The notes: generated from the sequence alone by a model not told the origin. Shown: positions 8,748-17,648, counted from the first letter of the stretch. The stretch is DNA of 64,000 bases from Psychrobacillus mangrovi (GCF_037104765.1 NZ_JBAWSY010000009.1:1-64000), one strand, 5' to 3'. Program-made: numbers and translations.

Positions 8748-8975
8748 GTGGAATGGTGTAAGGGTGTTTTTTTGCCACGGGGAAGAAATCAGTTTCAATT
8801 CAACAAGCGATTAATTGTAAGAATAACGGGCGAATATGAGTTTGACGACAAAGATAAACCATATAGACACTTTCGTAAGAATGAGCAGATTTTAATAGAA
8901 AAGTACGGACAAGTTCAAAGAATTGTGCTTGTGGATAATAATGATTTTATTTATACTTTGGTGAAAAGCATTTAG
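8748..8975 (+). CDS. Hypothetical protein, 75 aa
   Basis: GTG-started frame with lysine- and isoleucine-rich codon use like neighbouring genes, but no strong ribosome site before the GTG. Sequence features are a basic middle (RGRNQFQFNKRLIVRITGEYEFDD is read as beta strands) and no membrane segment or known motif. It may have lost its true N-terminus. Family not recognised. Confidence 0.4.
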   Translation: MEWCKGVFLPRGRNQFQFNKRLIVRITGEYEFDDKDKPYRHFRKNEQILIEKYGQVQRIVLVDNNDFIYTLVKSI

Positions 8976-9029
8976 TCATATATATATTTTATATGTCAGC
9001 TCTCTATACAAAGATAAGGAGAAGGTTTA

Positions 9030-9131
9030 GTGGAACTAACTGAAGAACAGAAAATCGTTATTGAAAAGATTAAAGATAGGAAGATAACTGGTTTATTTTT
9101 TATGGTTAGTAAACTAAACAGAGGGTGGTAG
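9030..9131 (+). CDS. Short hypothetical protein, 33 aa
   Basis: GTG at 9030 follows AAGGAG at 9016-9021. The product MELTEEQKIVIEKIKDRKI.. is a charged helix followed by a hydrophobic patch (GLFFMV). Its end overlaps the ribosome-binding region of the next gene, which suggests translational coupling. Function unknown. Confidence 0.4.
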   Translation: MELTEEQKIVIEKIKDRKITGLFFMVSKLNRGW

Positions 9132-9136
9132 TTAAG

Positions 9137-9772
9137 ATGGAAAAACAGTATTTTAACCTCATGCAACTTTTTGAAGGATATGTACGGAATTATCGCAGAA
9201 TGAATTTGTCACATTTACATAATGTCTCTATGTTTACAAAAAGGGAAATTGACTATTTTGCACAATTAGGGGAATTTCTTGGATTCAATGCATTTGTAGA
9301 AGACTCTAAGTTTGATAAATTAAAAGGGCGTTCCCGACCAATGGATTTATCCTGGTGGAAATGGGATGCCAGATTTGATAAAGAACATTTTTTATATCTT
9401 GCTTTGCATTTGGAGAGGGAAAGCCTACCGAAGAAAGATGTTGAGACAATTGAAAAGCTATTTTCACAAACAGATGAAGGATATGTTCCACATAATGTTA
9501 TTGGGATACAGTACATTGAATCTGCTGAAAGAATAGATTATCTAAACAAATTAATTCTTAATAAGAATAGGGTTCAAGGGTCAAATGTTCTAATAATTTA
9601 CCGCTTTTTTGATAATGAATTTGATTTGCAAAGAGTTCGTGCGTATAGCATCACTCCAGATGGATTAAGTGAGGAGAGAAACGCCATTTTCAATAAAGAC
9701 CAATCAGGCTATTGCTATATTTGCTTCGAGGAAGAGTATGTCCCCTTCAAAAAAGAAGAGAATCCATTTTAA
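9137..9772 (+). CDS. Hypothetical protein, 211 aa
   Basis: Start taken as ATG 9137; an alternative GTG at 9125 is in frame. Not recognised. It has an N-terminal helical region, a tryptophan-rich block (MDLSWWKWDARF near residue 70) followed by a leucine-rich helix, and a C-terminal beta-rich half with VLIIYRFFDNEF and YCYICFEEEYVPF. No signal peptide or membrane segment. It converges on the 245-aa gene across a strong shared terminator. Plausibly cargo of the element. Confidence 0.6.
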   Translation: MEKQYFNLMQLFEGYVRNYRRMNLSHLHNVSMFTKREIDYFAQLGEFLGFNAFVEDSKFDKLKGRSRPMDLSWWKWDARFDKEHFLYLALHLERESLPKKDVETIEKLFSQTDEGYVPHNVIGIQYIESAERIDYLNKLILNKNRVQGSNVLIIYRFFDNEFDLQRVRAYSITPDGLSEERNAIFNKDQSGYCYICFEEEYVPFKKEENPF

Positions 9773-9901
9773 AAATTTGGAAAAGGAATTTGTATAATGT
9801 CTAAGGGCAGAGGGGATTCAATCAATACAAAGTTTTCACCAGTTTGCTATTAAACATATAGAGCCAGAATTATGAAGATTGATTAAATTGTTTGGAATGA
9901 T

Positions 9902-9929
9902 GAAAGGATGGGCTACTGCCCATCCTTTC
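9902..9929. terminator. Strong bidirectional terminator
   Basis: Perfect 12-bp stem GAAAGGATGGGC / GCCCATCCTTTC with TACT loop, between two convergent genes. Confidence 0.85.
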
Positions 9930-9943
9930 TGTTCTTCATTACT

Positions 9944-10681
9944 TTATTCTTCTTCCGTTGTTGTCTTTGGATTGTTTTTAATAATGCTAAGTATATCGAC
10001 AGCGGCCTTTCTACGTCTATCAGGGTCTTCTGATTGCATTTCCTCTTCTAAAATTTCTAAGGCGGTAGTTCCCAATTGACCAAGGCGACTTATTAATTTT
10101 TCAGGGTCCTTTTCATTTGGTGATGTTTGTTTGTCTTCTTTTTCTTCTTCCCAAATATCGATTGGATGTGTATGTTCAGTGGGAGGAATCTCATGTTTAG
10201 CTACCATACCTAATATTTCACCGATACCAGATGTAACAAAGGGGTGAGGGAACTTAGTTACGGTAGTCATATTTCTAAGCAATGACTTAACCTCTTCTTT
10301 TAATTCTTCCTTATTAATCATTTTCCTCCAATCACAGGACCGTCTATGACAAGTTCCATCTTTAACTTTATTTGGGTGATATTCATAATCACCAATAATA
10401 CCAATATGAACAAACCCATCTTGAGTGATTAGTACAACGTCTCCTTTACGCATAACGTTTTTAAACGTATTTACAGTACCTAAGTTTGTTGATAAAGAGC
10501 GACCAGAGTAACCATAAGCAGAGGATAATGCATCTCGAATATCTTCTTTTGCCATTGTGGTCATATCTAAAACTTTACTCCAACCAATAGCGATAAAACC
10601 TTCATTTAAAAACTCGGAAGCCTTCTCTTTCCCCTCTGGTTTTGTTTTAAACTGAAATAGATTAATATTGAATAGATTCAT
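9944..10681 (-). CDS. PUA/EVE-like domain protein (possible modified-base reader)
   Basis: 245 aa, with GGAGGG before the ATG at 10681. Residues ~15-100 show the pattern of PUA-fold EVE-like domains: an FLNEGFIAIGWSKV strand, then an RKGDVVLITQDGFVHIGIIG strand pair, ending in EYHPN. The middle contains CHRRSCDWRK and the C-terminal ~70 residues are acidic and helical (EEEKEDKQTSPNEKDPEK). EVE-like domains in bacteria often recognise modified bases and are found in McrBC-type and other defence proteins. No nuclease or ATPase domain is visible, so this would be a stand-alone reader or regulator. The assignment is by pattern, not by search. Confidence 0.55.
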   Translation of the reverse strand: MNLFNINLFQFKTKPEGKEKASEFLNEGFIAIGWSKVLDMTTMAKEDIRDALSSAYGYSGRSLSTNLGTVNTFKNVMRKGDVVLITQDGFVHIGIIGDYEYHPNKVKDGTCHRRSCDWRKMINKEELKEEVKSLLRNMTTVTKFPHPFVTSGIGEILGMVAKHEIPPTEHTHPIDIWEEEKEDKQTSPNEKDPEKLISRLGQLGTTALEILEEEMQSEDPDRRRKAAVDILSIIKNNPKTTTEEE

Positions 10682-11149
10682 TCGTAACCCTCCGTTTATA
10701 TTGTTTTTGTTTCTTATAAAATCATCTTACCATAGCGTATTGGTTCGTGTCAATTCGTATTTTTAAAAAAATAACAGACGTAAATATCCGTAAATGTGCG
10801 TATTTGAGTGTCTTTGAATTTTCAATCTTTTCTTAACCTTTACTACCTTCTAAAGTAATTGAGTAAATACCGATGACGAAGAACTACCTTGTCAGACATT
10901 TGAAATCAGTTGAGGATTTTCGTATCAGAAGAAATGAATTAATCTTGAAAGAGTCAGAATTAAGAGGTGAGGCATAACCTGAATAGAAAGTATTGAGGAT
11001 GACAGGCTTGCCTCGACAAATGGATAAGTGTTATAAACCGCAATTAAAATAACATTAGTTAATAAGTATTATTTTCTGTATAGATATGAGTTAAAATAGT
11101 ATTATAGTTTGATGAAGATATATACATATCTATATTGGAGGTGGAATCA
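10682..11149. other. Intergenic stretch with one possible 34-aa frame
   Basis: Mostly AT-rich spacer between divergent genes, presumably holding both promoters. An ATG frame at 10873-10977 (MTKNYLVRHLKSVEDF..) encodes a basic 34-residue peptide without a clear ribosome site and may be a remnant. Nothing else is seen. Confidence 0.4.
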
Positions 11150-13306
11150 ATGTTTAAGGTTGTAAATAATAATAACAAAAGAAAAATTGATTACGATGAA
11201 TATAAACAAGCATTGACTGACTGCAAGTATGTAGCTGAGAAACAAGCAACGTATGTTTCTGGTAGAGTTAAAGATTTGAAAAAATTGCTGAAAAAAAATA
11301 ATGAAGAATTGAATCTTTTTATTAATCACGCAAATGATTTAACAGAATTGAAAGACGAATCATTAATGACCATGTTAGAAAGTTTAAACGATACTATCTC
11401 TAATAATTTAAAACTGGGAATAAAAAATATAGAAGAATCTATAAATAAAAAGAAAAAGAATTTGAGTACGTTTACAGTAACGCTTTTTGGAAGGACAAAA
11501 GCAGGAAAAAGCACAATAAGGGAAGCCTTGACTGACGGAGATGGTGAGAGCATTGGTAAAGGCTCACAACGAACAACAAGAGACGTTAGAGAATACTACT
11601 GGAATAATCTTAGAATTATCGACACTCCAGGAATTTCTGCTTACGAGGGAGAAGAGGATGTTAAAATTGCTGAAAGCGTCATAGATGAATCGGATTTGAT
11701 TATGTTTTTAGTTACAAATGACAGCATACAGGAAACTGAATTTGAAAAGTTAATTCAATTAAGGTCTCAGAATAAGCCGATTATTATATTGCTCAATGTT
11801 AAAATGGACATTGACGATGAATTATACAGGGAAATTTTCCTTGAAAATTACAAGGATACTATTAGTTTAAGTGGTCAGGCGGGGAATGTTGAAAGAATAA
11901 GAGAATACTCAAAAAAATACTTAGGAAGTAATAACTTTCAGATTATTCCTATACATGCGTTATCTGCGTTTAAAAGTACAAAAGAGGAAGATAAGGATTT
12001 GAAACGGAAGTTATATAATGCTTCTAACCTCAATAAAGTTAAATTTATGCTAAGAGAATTAGTGGTGAATCAAGGCAAACAAAAAAGAGTATTAAGTTTT
12101 AGGGATGATTATATTTATTATTTGAGAAGTTTAGAAAGCGTTTATTGGAACAGTTTTAAAGAGATAAAGCCGAGAGTTCAATATATTCGTGGAAAGCATA
12201 AGGCAATAAAAAGTTGGTTTGAAGAATTTAAAAAAAATGGATTAAGTACAATTGATAGTGATGTATCTCAAATATTCACACAGTTATCATCAGAAGTGGA
12301 TGCTTTTGTAGATAGTTATGCGGGGAATAAAAATGCTGAAAAAAAATGGAATGAAAAAGTAGAGTCATATAAGATACATAACAGAATCAATGAGATTTAT
12401 CAAAGTTTATCAAAAGAAGCAACGAGAAATTTGAATGAATTTTCACGTCAAATTACATTTGAAGTCAACAATCTCAATTTTGGTAGTATTGCCGATGATG
12501 TTAGCGAATTAAAGAAGGGTGTGATGGGAAAGGTTGCACGTTGGGGTGGTGCTGCCTTAAATGTCACATGGCTATTTACCTTAACTAATTTTTGGAATCC
12601 AGCAGGTTGGGTTTCTGGTGTAATTGGTATTGGAGGAGTTTTAATGAGCGTCATAGGCTTCTTTTCAGGAAACGATAGCAAAAAATTTGATAAAAGGAAA
12701 TCAAAACTAAAAATCGATATGAAAAGGTCAGTTAACAAAATGGCTAATGATACAAAAAAGCAGTTGCGAAGTGCCTTTAAGAAAAATATTATTAACCCTT
12801 TGTATGAACAAGTAAATATTGAGTGGGATAAAAATGTAGACATGTTATTTGCATATTTAAACTTACTTAAAGAGTCAGCAATCCGTATTAGAAAAGAAGA
12901 ACAACAAGAAAATGTTAATCTTTTTAAATTACTTTATGAACAAACATACCTAACAGAATTTGATAGTTCAATGTTGAAAGTTGCAAGGGAGCAGGGGGTC
13001 ATGACTAAAATCATGACACACGATGATATAAATTTAAAACAACATAATAGTAGAAGGTTGTTAGAGAATATAATGGGAGAAAAGCTTATTTATATTGAAT
13101 TTATAAATGAACCGAATGAACTTTTTAGGCGGTCACTATTTCCAGCAAAAACCGATGATATTGAGTTAGAAATCAATTTACCCCAAGTTATTGTTAGGGC
13201 AAGTAAAGATAGTGTTAGAGGGATAATTGGGAAAAAAGGAAGAAATATAAAATTAACAAATAGACTATTTGATGATATAAACATTACGGTGGAGGAGACG
13301 GGGTAA
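11150..13306 (+). CDS. Dynamin-like GTPase with apparent C-terminal KH domain (Eleos-like, first gene)
   Basis: 718 aa from ATG 11150, behind GGAGGT at 11137-11142. An N-terminal helical region is followed by the G domain: P-loop GRTKAGKST at 114-122, a TT-type G2 in RTTRDVREYYW, DTPG at 158-161 and a possible G4 in NVKMD. Then comes a long helical stalk, a paired hydrophobic segment (WLFTLTNFWNPAGWV and GVLMSVIGFFSG) as in membrane-remodelling dynamins, and a C-terminal segment (~670-716) with the GxxG loop GIIGKKGRNIK (GKKG at 694-697) of KH nucleic-acid-binding domains. The stop overlaps the start of the next GTPase gene. Paired dynamin-like proteins form the Eleos anti-phage system; this pair is probably related. 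Confidence 0.8.
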   Translation: MFKVVNNNNKRKIDYDEYKQALTDCKYVAEKQATYVSGRVKDLKKLLKKNNEELNLFINHANDLTELKDESLMTMLESLNDTISNNLKLGIKNIEESINKKKKNLSTFTVTLFGRTKAGKSTIREALTDGDGESIGKGSQRTTRDVREYYWNNLRIIDTPGISAYEGEEDVKIAESVIDESDLIMFLVTNDSIQETEFEKLIQLRSQNKPIIILLNVKMDIDDELYREIFLENYKDTISLSGQAGNVERIREYSKKYLGSNNFQIIPIHALSAFKSTKEEDKDLKRKLYNASNLNKVKFMLRELVVNQGKQKRVLSFRDDYIYYLRSLESVYWNSFKEIKPRVQYIRGKHKAIKSWFEEFKKNGLSTIDSDVSQIFTQLSSEVDAFVDSYAGNKNAEKKWNEKVESYKIHNRINEIYQSLSKEATRNLNEFSRQITFEVNNLNFGSIADDVSELKKGVMGKVARWGGAALNVTWLFTLTNFWNPAGWVSGVIGIGGVLMSVIGFFSGNDSKKFDKRKSKLKIDMKRSVNKMANDTKKQLRSAFKKNIINPLYEQVNIEWDKNVDMLFAYLNLLKESAIRIRKEEQQENVNLFKLLYEQTYLTEFDSSMLKVAREQGVMTKIMTHDDINLKQHNSRRLLENIMGEKLIYIEFINEPNELFRRSLFPAKTDDIELEINLPQVIVRASKDSVRGIIGKKGRNIKLTNRLFDDINITVEETG

Positions 13307-15054
13307 TGGAAGAAATAAAATACATTAAGTACACAAAAAAAATAGATCAGTTAAAAGAGGATTTTAATAATATCATTGACCGAATTGACATTGATAAATG
13401 TAATTTTATAATGAGTGAATATAAAAATGATATTTCCAAAAGTATAGATAAAGGTAATGTGGAGATTGCTTTTATAGGTCAATACTCTGCTGGAAAATCA
13501 ACATTAATAGCTTCTTTAACGGAGAATATGAATATAAAAACAGGACAAAATATAACAACAGATAAAGTTAATGAATATAAATGGAATAATATCGTATTAG
13601 TAGATACCCCTGGAATCGGAACTGACTATCAAGAACACTCCGACTTAGCATACAGGTATATGGATTTGGCAGATTTATTGGTGTATGTAGTAACAACTCA
13701 AGGTTTTGATGAATTAATTGCAAATGATTTTAAAAATATTGCTTTTACGCAACAAAAATCTTCCAAAATGATGTTAGTAGTAAATAAAACTTCTTTAGAG
13801 TCTATTGCCAATAAAACACATTGGGAAAATGATATTAAAAAAGTATTGTCACCCTATACTTTAGAGGAGTTCAAGGTGACTTTTACTGATGCTAATAGTT
13901 ATTTAGAAGCATTAAAGCCAAATAATGAAAAGTTTCGTAATGCATTAATAGAACGAAGCAATATAAAAAATTTAATTGCAAATTTAGATGATTTCAGTGA
14001 AGAAAAAGGGATTGTTGGGAGACTGTTATCTCCTCTAAATGTATTAAATACATATTTAGATAAAATTATAAATGAAATTTCTACGAATGAAGAAGAAAAG
14101 AAAGTTCAAGAGTTATTATTAAGAAAAAAGTTCTTAGTTGTTGAAAGTAGAAAAAATACAAATAGAAAAATTGAGCGTGAAATTCAAAATCTATACAATA
14201 GTGTCATGATAGTTTCTGACGAGTTTCTATCTAAAATTACTGGTGAAAAAAATTCAAGTGAATTGAACTATGAATTCGAGACTACAAAAGAAAAAGTTGA
14301 AACAGTATGCAGTGAAGCTGGCGAAAAAATAGAAGATATTGTAGACCAAGAATTAGACGATTTAATTAAAAAAATAAATGCGTTAGAAGATACTCCTGTA
14401 TTTAAAGAGCTAATAAACGAATTTAATACGGATGTAGACTTTAACGTTAATTTTAAAGACAAAAAGGATACAAATAATTTTAAAAAAGCTCCTGAATCTA
14501 TAAGAGATATAGGGAAGTTTTTAGGCGTGGCAGGTAAGGGTTTTAAAAGTTGGTGTATAAATGCAGAAAAAGCTGGAAATGGATTGAGGAAACTATCGGG
14601 TAGTGAAGCACATAAATTTGTTTTAGATGTCGGACACTTTTTTGGTAAAAAGTTTCGACCCTATGAAGCATTGAAAATTGTAAACAAACTCGGAAAAGCT
14701 GGAGAGGTACTAACAAAAGTTGGTACAAAAGTGAGTGTTGTGACTGCGGTGGCGTCTCCGTTAATTGCAACCTACGAAGAATACCAAGAAGGAGCAAATG
14801 AAAAACGGTTGTTAGAAGCGAGAACTGAAGTTAGAAATAACTTCAGAACCTGGGCTAATGAAATTAAAAGTAATGCTCAAGAGAAAAGAGCAGAGTTGTT
14901 GAAAGCAGTGCATGATAAAGAATTGGATAATATTAATAGTCGTATTCATTCCCTTAGAGATAAAGAAAAACTTCAAACAGAGCAATCAAAATTATTATTA
15001 GAACTACAGCAAGAAGTCGAACGCACTTCAAGGGATATTGATGGCAATATGTGA
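13306..15054 (+). CDS. Dynamin-like GTPase (Eleos-like, second gene)
   Basis: 582 aa. The ATG at 13306 overlaps the TAA of the preceding gene by one base, so translation is coupled. P-loop GQYSAGKST at 58-66, DTPGIGTD starting at 100, and NKTS as G4 define a dynamin/Leo-type GTPase. The stalk is strongly coiled-coil (residues ~260-400). A hydrophobic helix near residue 480 (VSVVTAVASPLIATY) may contact membrane, and a basic-acidic coiled coil closes the protein. Two unlike dynamins in one operon suggest a heteromeric membrane-acting complex, as in LeoA/LeoBC. Defence function is inferred from family and location. Confidence 0.8.
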   Translation: MEEIKYIKYTKKIDQLKEDFNNIIDRIDIDKCNFIMSEYKNDISKSIDKGNVEIAFIGQYSAGKSTLIASLTENMNIKTGQNITTDKVNEYKWNNIVLVDTPGIGTDYQEHSDLAYRYMDLADLLVYVVTTQGFDELIANDFKNIAFTQQKSSKMMLVVNKTSLESIANKTHWENDIKKVLSPYTLEEFKVTFTDANSYLEALKPNNEKFRNALIERSNIKNLIANLDDFSEEKGIVGRLLSPLNVLNTYLDKIINEISTNEEEKKVQELLLRKKFLVVESRKNTNRKIEREIQNLYNSVMIVSDEFLSKITGEKNSSELNYEFETTKEKVETVCSEAGEKIEDIVDQELDDLIKKINALEDTPVFKELINEFNTDVDFNVNFKDKKDTNNFKKAPESIRDIGKFLGVAGKGFKSWCINAEKAGNGLRKLSGSEAHKFVLDVGHFFGKKFRPYEALKIVNKLGKAGEVLTKVGTKVSVVTAVASPLIATYEEYQEGANEKRLLEARTEVRNNFRTWANEIKSNAQEKRAELLKAVHDKELDNINSRIHSLRDKEKLQTEQSKLLLELQQEVERTSRDIDGNM

Positions 15055-15168
15055 AGAATTTAAAAAGAAGGTCCTTTATGTCTAATCCCTTAAACCTTTG
15101 TTTTGTACACACCTAAAAAACATTGTCCTTAAACATAAAATCATGTCCTTAAATAAAAAAGTATGGTC

Positions 15169-15219
15169 AAGACCGAATCAATATCAGGTAATAAGCCTGG
15201 TAGATCTTCGGTCTTTTTT
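15169..15219 (+). terminator. Terminator-like hairpin downstream of the dynamin pair
   Basis: Outer stem AAGACCGAA (15169-15177) with TTCGGTCTT (15207-15215) and then further T residues. The loop itself contains a short ATCAGG/CCTGGT pairing. Probable terminator, about 115 bp past the second GTPase. Short frames that cross it are judged non-coding. Confidence 0.65.
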
Positions 15220-15438
15220 AATGCCCCGATACAGAAGAAAGCAGAAGGAAAACAGGAGAAAAAGCAGTGGAGAAGGAGAGAAGAAAGGGCGAATCCAGTA
15301 CCTTTGGACAAAGTTTATTCTGTCTGCGACCATGAAAATTCTGTACAAGTTTGAGCAAAAGTTGGGGAATAAGAGGTCCAAACTTTTTTCTCTTCCAAAA
15401 GATGGGGAGAAGGAGTGAGACCAAGTAGGATAAGAAAA

Positions 15439-15501
15439 AGCCTTGTTAATTATCAAAATTACTGCTTTTTTAAAAAGTAGTAACAGACAATAAACAAGGC
15501 T
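15439..15501. other. Nested inverted repeats, possible structured RNA or small insertion
   Basis: An outer 9-bp stem (AGCCTTGTT 15439-15447 with AACAAGGCT 15493-15501) encloses an inner 12-bp stem (15459-15470 with 15472-15483, one G-T pair). Both could form one cruciform or a long RNA hairpin. The rest of 15055-15616 holds no supported gene. Confidence 0.5.
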
Positions 15502-15616
15502 GTGAAATCCTTCTCATGATTAGATTTTACAACACTTGTTAGAGAGTGTCTAAAGTGCATAAAAATCCCTTTAAGTATAGAAATGATAAATAAAACTCTT
15601 CAAGTATTTATATGGC

Positions 15617-15841
15617 TTAGCCTCTTGGTGGATGAGGGTCGTTCCCGTAGCTGTTTCTTTCTCTGATTTGTCCACTTCGATTATGAATGAACAGTTCAGA
15701 TTTTTGGTTTTTGGCAATTCCTGTGGCGAATGTAATAGCTTCTGATTGCGTCCGAAACACCTTGGTTGCTTTTGAATTTCCTGCACCTTTAACTTGGTAT
15801 CCTCCACTTGAACGGGGAGTTACATGCTGGTTCTTACCCAT
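15617..15841 (-). CDS. DUF2188-family protein
   Basis: 74 aa. The pattern HVTPRSSGGYQVKGAGNSKA, then VFRTQSEAI, NQKSELFIHNRSGQIRERN and the ending SYGNDPHPPRG is that of the small DUF2188 family found widely in bacteria and mobile elements. Predicted as a compact beta-beta-alpha fold; no enzymatic role is established. GAGGTG lies before the start. The full family length is present, so the gene appears intact. Confidence 0.85.
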   Translation of the reverse strand: MGKNQHVTPRSSGGYQVKGAGNSKATKVFRTQSEAITFATGIAKNQKSELFIHNRSGQIRERNSYGNDPHPPRG

Positions 15842-15944
15842 CTTTTCACCTCATAGTTATTTATTTTAGCGTGGAAGGCGAACATTAGTTGTCTATCATC
15901 ATATATAAATTTGTTGTAGTATTAGGATATATATATTATTTTTT

Positions 15945-15984
15945 GGCTCTTATTTGTTCTGCAAAACAAATAGGAGCCTTTTAT
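15945..15984. terminator. Terminator after the small basic-peptide gene
   Basis: A 14-bp stem (15945-15958 with 15965-15978, one G-U pair) overlapping the 3' end of the minus-strand 42-aa gene, with T-rich runs on both strands. Confidence 0.7.
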
Positions 15985-16109
15985 TTTAGTTTTCGCTTTA
16001 GCTCACGTTCAAGTTTTTGCATCTCTCTTTTCATGCTTTGGTTCATTTCACGATTTAACTTTCTAACCGTACTGTTTACCTTTGATTTATTCACTTTTAC
16101 TCGCACCAT
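15981..16109 (-). CDS. Small highly basic helical protein, 42 aa
   Basis: ATG at 16107-16109 (minus) follows GAGGAGG. The product begins MVRVKVNKSKVNSTVRKLNR and continues as an alternating Lys/Arg/Glu helix (QKLERELKRKLK). It could be a nucleic-acid-binding peptide of the element. The family is not recognised, but the ribosome site and terminator support expression. Confidence 0.55.
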   Translation of the reverse strand: MVRVKVNKSKVNSTVRKLNREMNQSMKREMQKLERELKRKLK

Positions 16110-16334
16110 TTTTTTCCCACCTCCTCAGACTTTTAGGGATAATTTATTCGCCCTCCACTGTTCTTATTATATCGTTAATCGCCCATTATCACAATATGTT
16201 GTGCATTCATATGTTAATGAGACACAACATGTAGTGTTTGTGGTAGACTTCAAAAGTGAAATGTGGTAATGCCATAAAAACAGATATTTATAAAGTGAAT
16301 AAAAACTAATATTTACGAGAAGGGTTCTCATACT

Positions 16335-16604
16335 ATGAAATTTGTTTTCTACAATGACACTGGACGGATTGTATATCCTCATACAGCTTGCTTTTTGCAT
16401 GGGTGTTCGGGAAGTATTAACCCAATTCAGCACTTAGAAGAGCGAATTTTTATCCTACCAGAAGGAAGTTATCCGTCTGTTAAACTGTGGGATTATGGTG
16501 AAGATAAGGGATTAGAAATCCTAATCTCACCATCTAAAGTGAGAATTGACATGAAGTATACCTGGAAATTGATTTTCATATTGAAACAAAGTAAGATGGA
16601 ATAA
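16335..16604 (+). CDS. Hypothetical protein, 89 aa
   Basis: ATG at 16335 follows GAGAAGGG. Beta-rich sequence beginning MKFVFYNDTGRIVYPHTACF, with three cysteines or near-cysteine turns (CFLHGCSG) and a DYGEDKGLEILISPSK strand, suggesting a small all-beta fold. No signal or membrane segment. Unknown function; followed by a good terminator after a further ~80 bp. Confidence 0.55.
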   Translation: MKFVFYNDTGRIVYPHTACFLHGCSGSINPIQHLEERIFILPEGSYPSVKLWDYGEDKGLEILISPSKVRIDMKYTWKLIFILKQSKME

Positions 16605-16681
16605 ACTATTAGAATCTTTTAAAAGGTCGGGTTCCTATGAGGAAATTTCGTAATCACTATACAAATAAAAAATTTCTAACC

Positions 16682-16712
16682 AACGCTTAGTCATCAGACT
16701 GAGCGTTTTTTA
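16682..16712 (+). terminator. Rho-independent terminator
   Basis: Stem AACGCTTAGTC (16682-16692) with GACTGAGCGTT (16697-16707), then TTTTTATA. Confidence 0.8.
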
Positions 16713-16753
16713 TATGGTTTGTTTTCAAACAACATTGAAAGAAGGTGATGATA

Positions 16754-16861
16754 GTGAAAATGAAGGTACAAGATTTGTTAGTAGAAATTATTGGTGACGT
16801 CTCAATGATAATCGTTTCTCTCTTTGGAGCGTATTATATCAAAATTGTTCTAATTGGTTGA
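16754..16861 (+). CDS. Small single-span membrane peptide, 35 aa
   Basis: GTG at 16754 with GAAGGTGATG just upstream. The product has a short amphipathic start (MKMKVQDLLVEIIGDV) and one hydrophobic helix (SMIIVSLFGAYYIKIVLIG). Size and layout resemble small toxin- or holin-like peptides of Firmicutes, but no family signature is clear. Confidence 0.45.
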   Translation: MKMKVQDLLVEIIGDVSMIIVSLFGAYYIKIVLIG

Positions 16862-17014
16862 TTCAAAAGAGAGAAGTGAGGTGAGGAAGGAATGAAATGT
16901 TATTAGGAGAAATGGTGTGATTTTGATAAAGAAACTCTGATAGAAAACAGTGTGAATATCGAGTTTTTATTGGACAGTGATAAATAATACTAACAGTAAC
17001 AGGAGGTAGGAAAT

Positions 17015-17215
17015 ATGAAGAATGAAATAGCACAGTATAACGCTGATTTTTATAAAAAATTCGAGCAAGTAGATGTGACTGATGTTGATGACGGTATAAA
17101 AGGTTGGCTAAATGAGGACATTAAAATCCATGAATATGGCTTTAGCGAGGTGAATAGTGAAGAGGAGTACCAGGCAATAAAGGAAGAGATATTTGAGGTC
17201 CTGATGGAAAGGTAG
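17015..17215 (+). CDS. Hypothetical acidic protein, 66 aa
   Basis: ATG at 17015 preceded by AGGAGGT. An acidic, helical protein beginning MKNEIAQYNADFYKKFEQ, with no membrane segment or known motif. The sequence after its stop (17216-17330) retains coding-like stretches in other frames, for example RPANAYNNAPISQRNEQ, so the locus may once have been longer. Confidence 0.55.
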   Translation: MKNEIAQYNADFYKKFEQVDVTDVDDGIKGWLNEDIKIHEYGFSEVNSEEEYQAIKEEIFEVLMER

Positions 17216-17327
17216 TCCAGAGCTAAGACCTGCTAATGCGTATAATAACGCTCCTATTAGCCAAAGGAATGAGCAAGCAGATGAAACTAAATAGGTAGCG
17301 GAGATGAATGAAAGGATATGATTAATT

Positions 17328-17648
17328 TTGAAAAAAATTAAGAGGAAAGCGAAATGTCAAAACCCAAATAGACGAGCTATGGAAGTTCCGATAGAGCTTA
17401 TGATGAACCAAACTTTAAAAATTGCTAATCAGAAGGTTCTTCGCCTCTTAACAAAAAGAGGCTTCTAAGGAATTAGAAGAGGACCAGAGTTTCTATACAA
17501 TCTTGCTGAATTTTTAAGATTGCCAAATATCGAATAGGGCTGGATTAAGGATATATATTGTTATTCTTATTTGAAAAATGATGCTTCTGTGACAGTGTCC
17601 GATATTTTAAGAATTTATTCCGAAAATGAGTATTTGGAAGAATATTGA
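17328..17648 (+). pseudogene. Decayed gene with two in-frame stop codons
   Basis: A TTG frame at 17328 runs 46 codons to TAA (17466-17468), then continues in the same frame for 22 codons to TAG (17535-17537) and 36 more to TGA (17646-17648). All three segments have coding-like composition: basic start MKKIKRKAKCQNPNRR, then GPEFLYNLAEFLRLP, then VSDILRIYSENEYLEEY. Two nonsense mutations in one ~105-codon frame is the simplest reading. Parent family unknown. Confidence 0.5.

Noticed and set aside
15098..15418. Open frames of 106 and 63 codons after the dynamin pair
   Set aside because: They run through a terminator hairpin (15169-15219), lack ribosome sites, and their composition is an artefact of purine-rich DNA.
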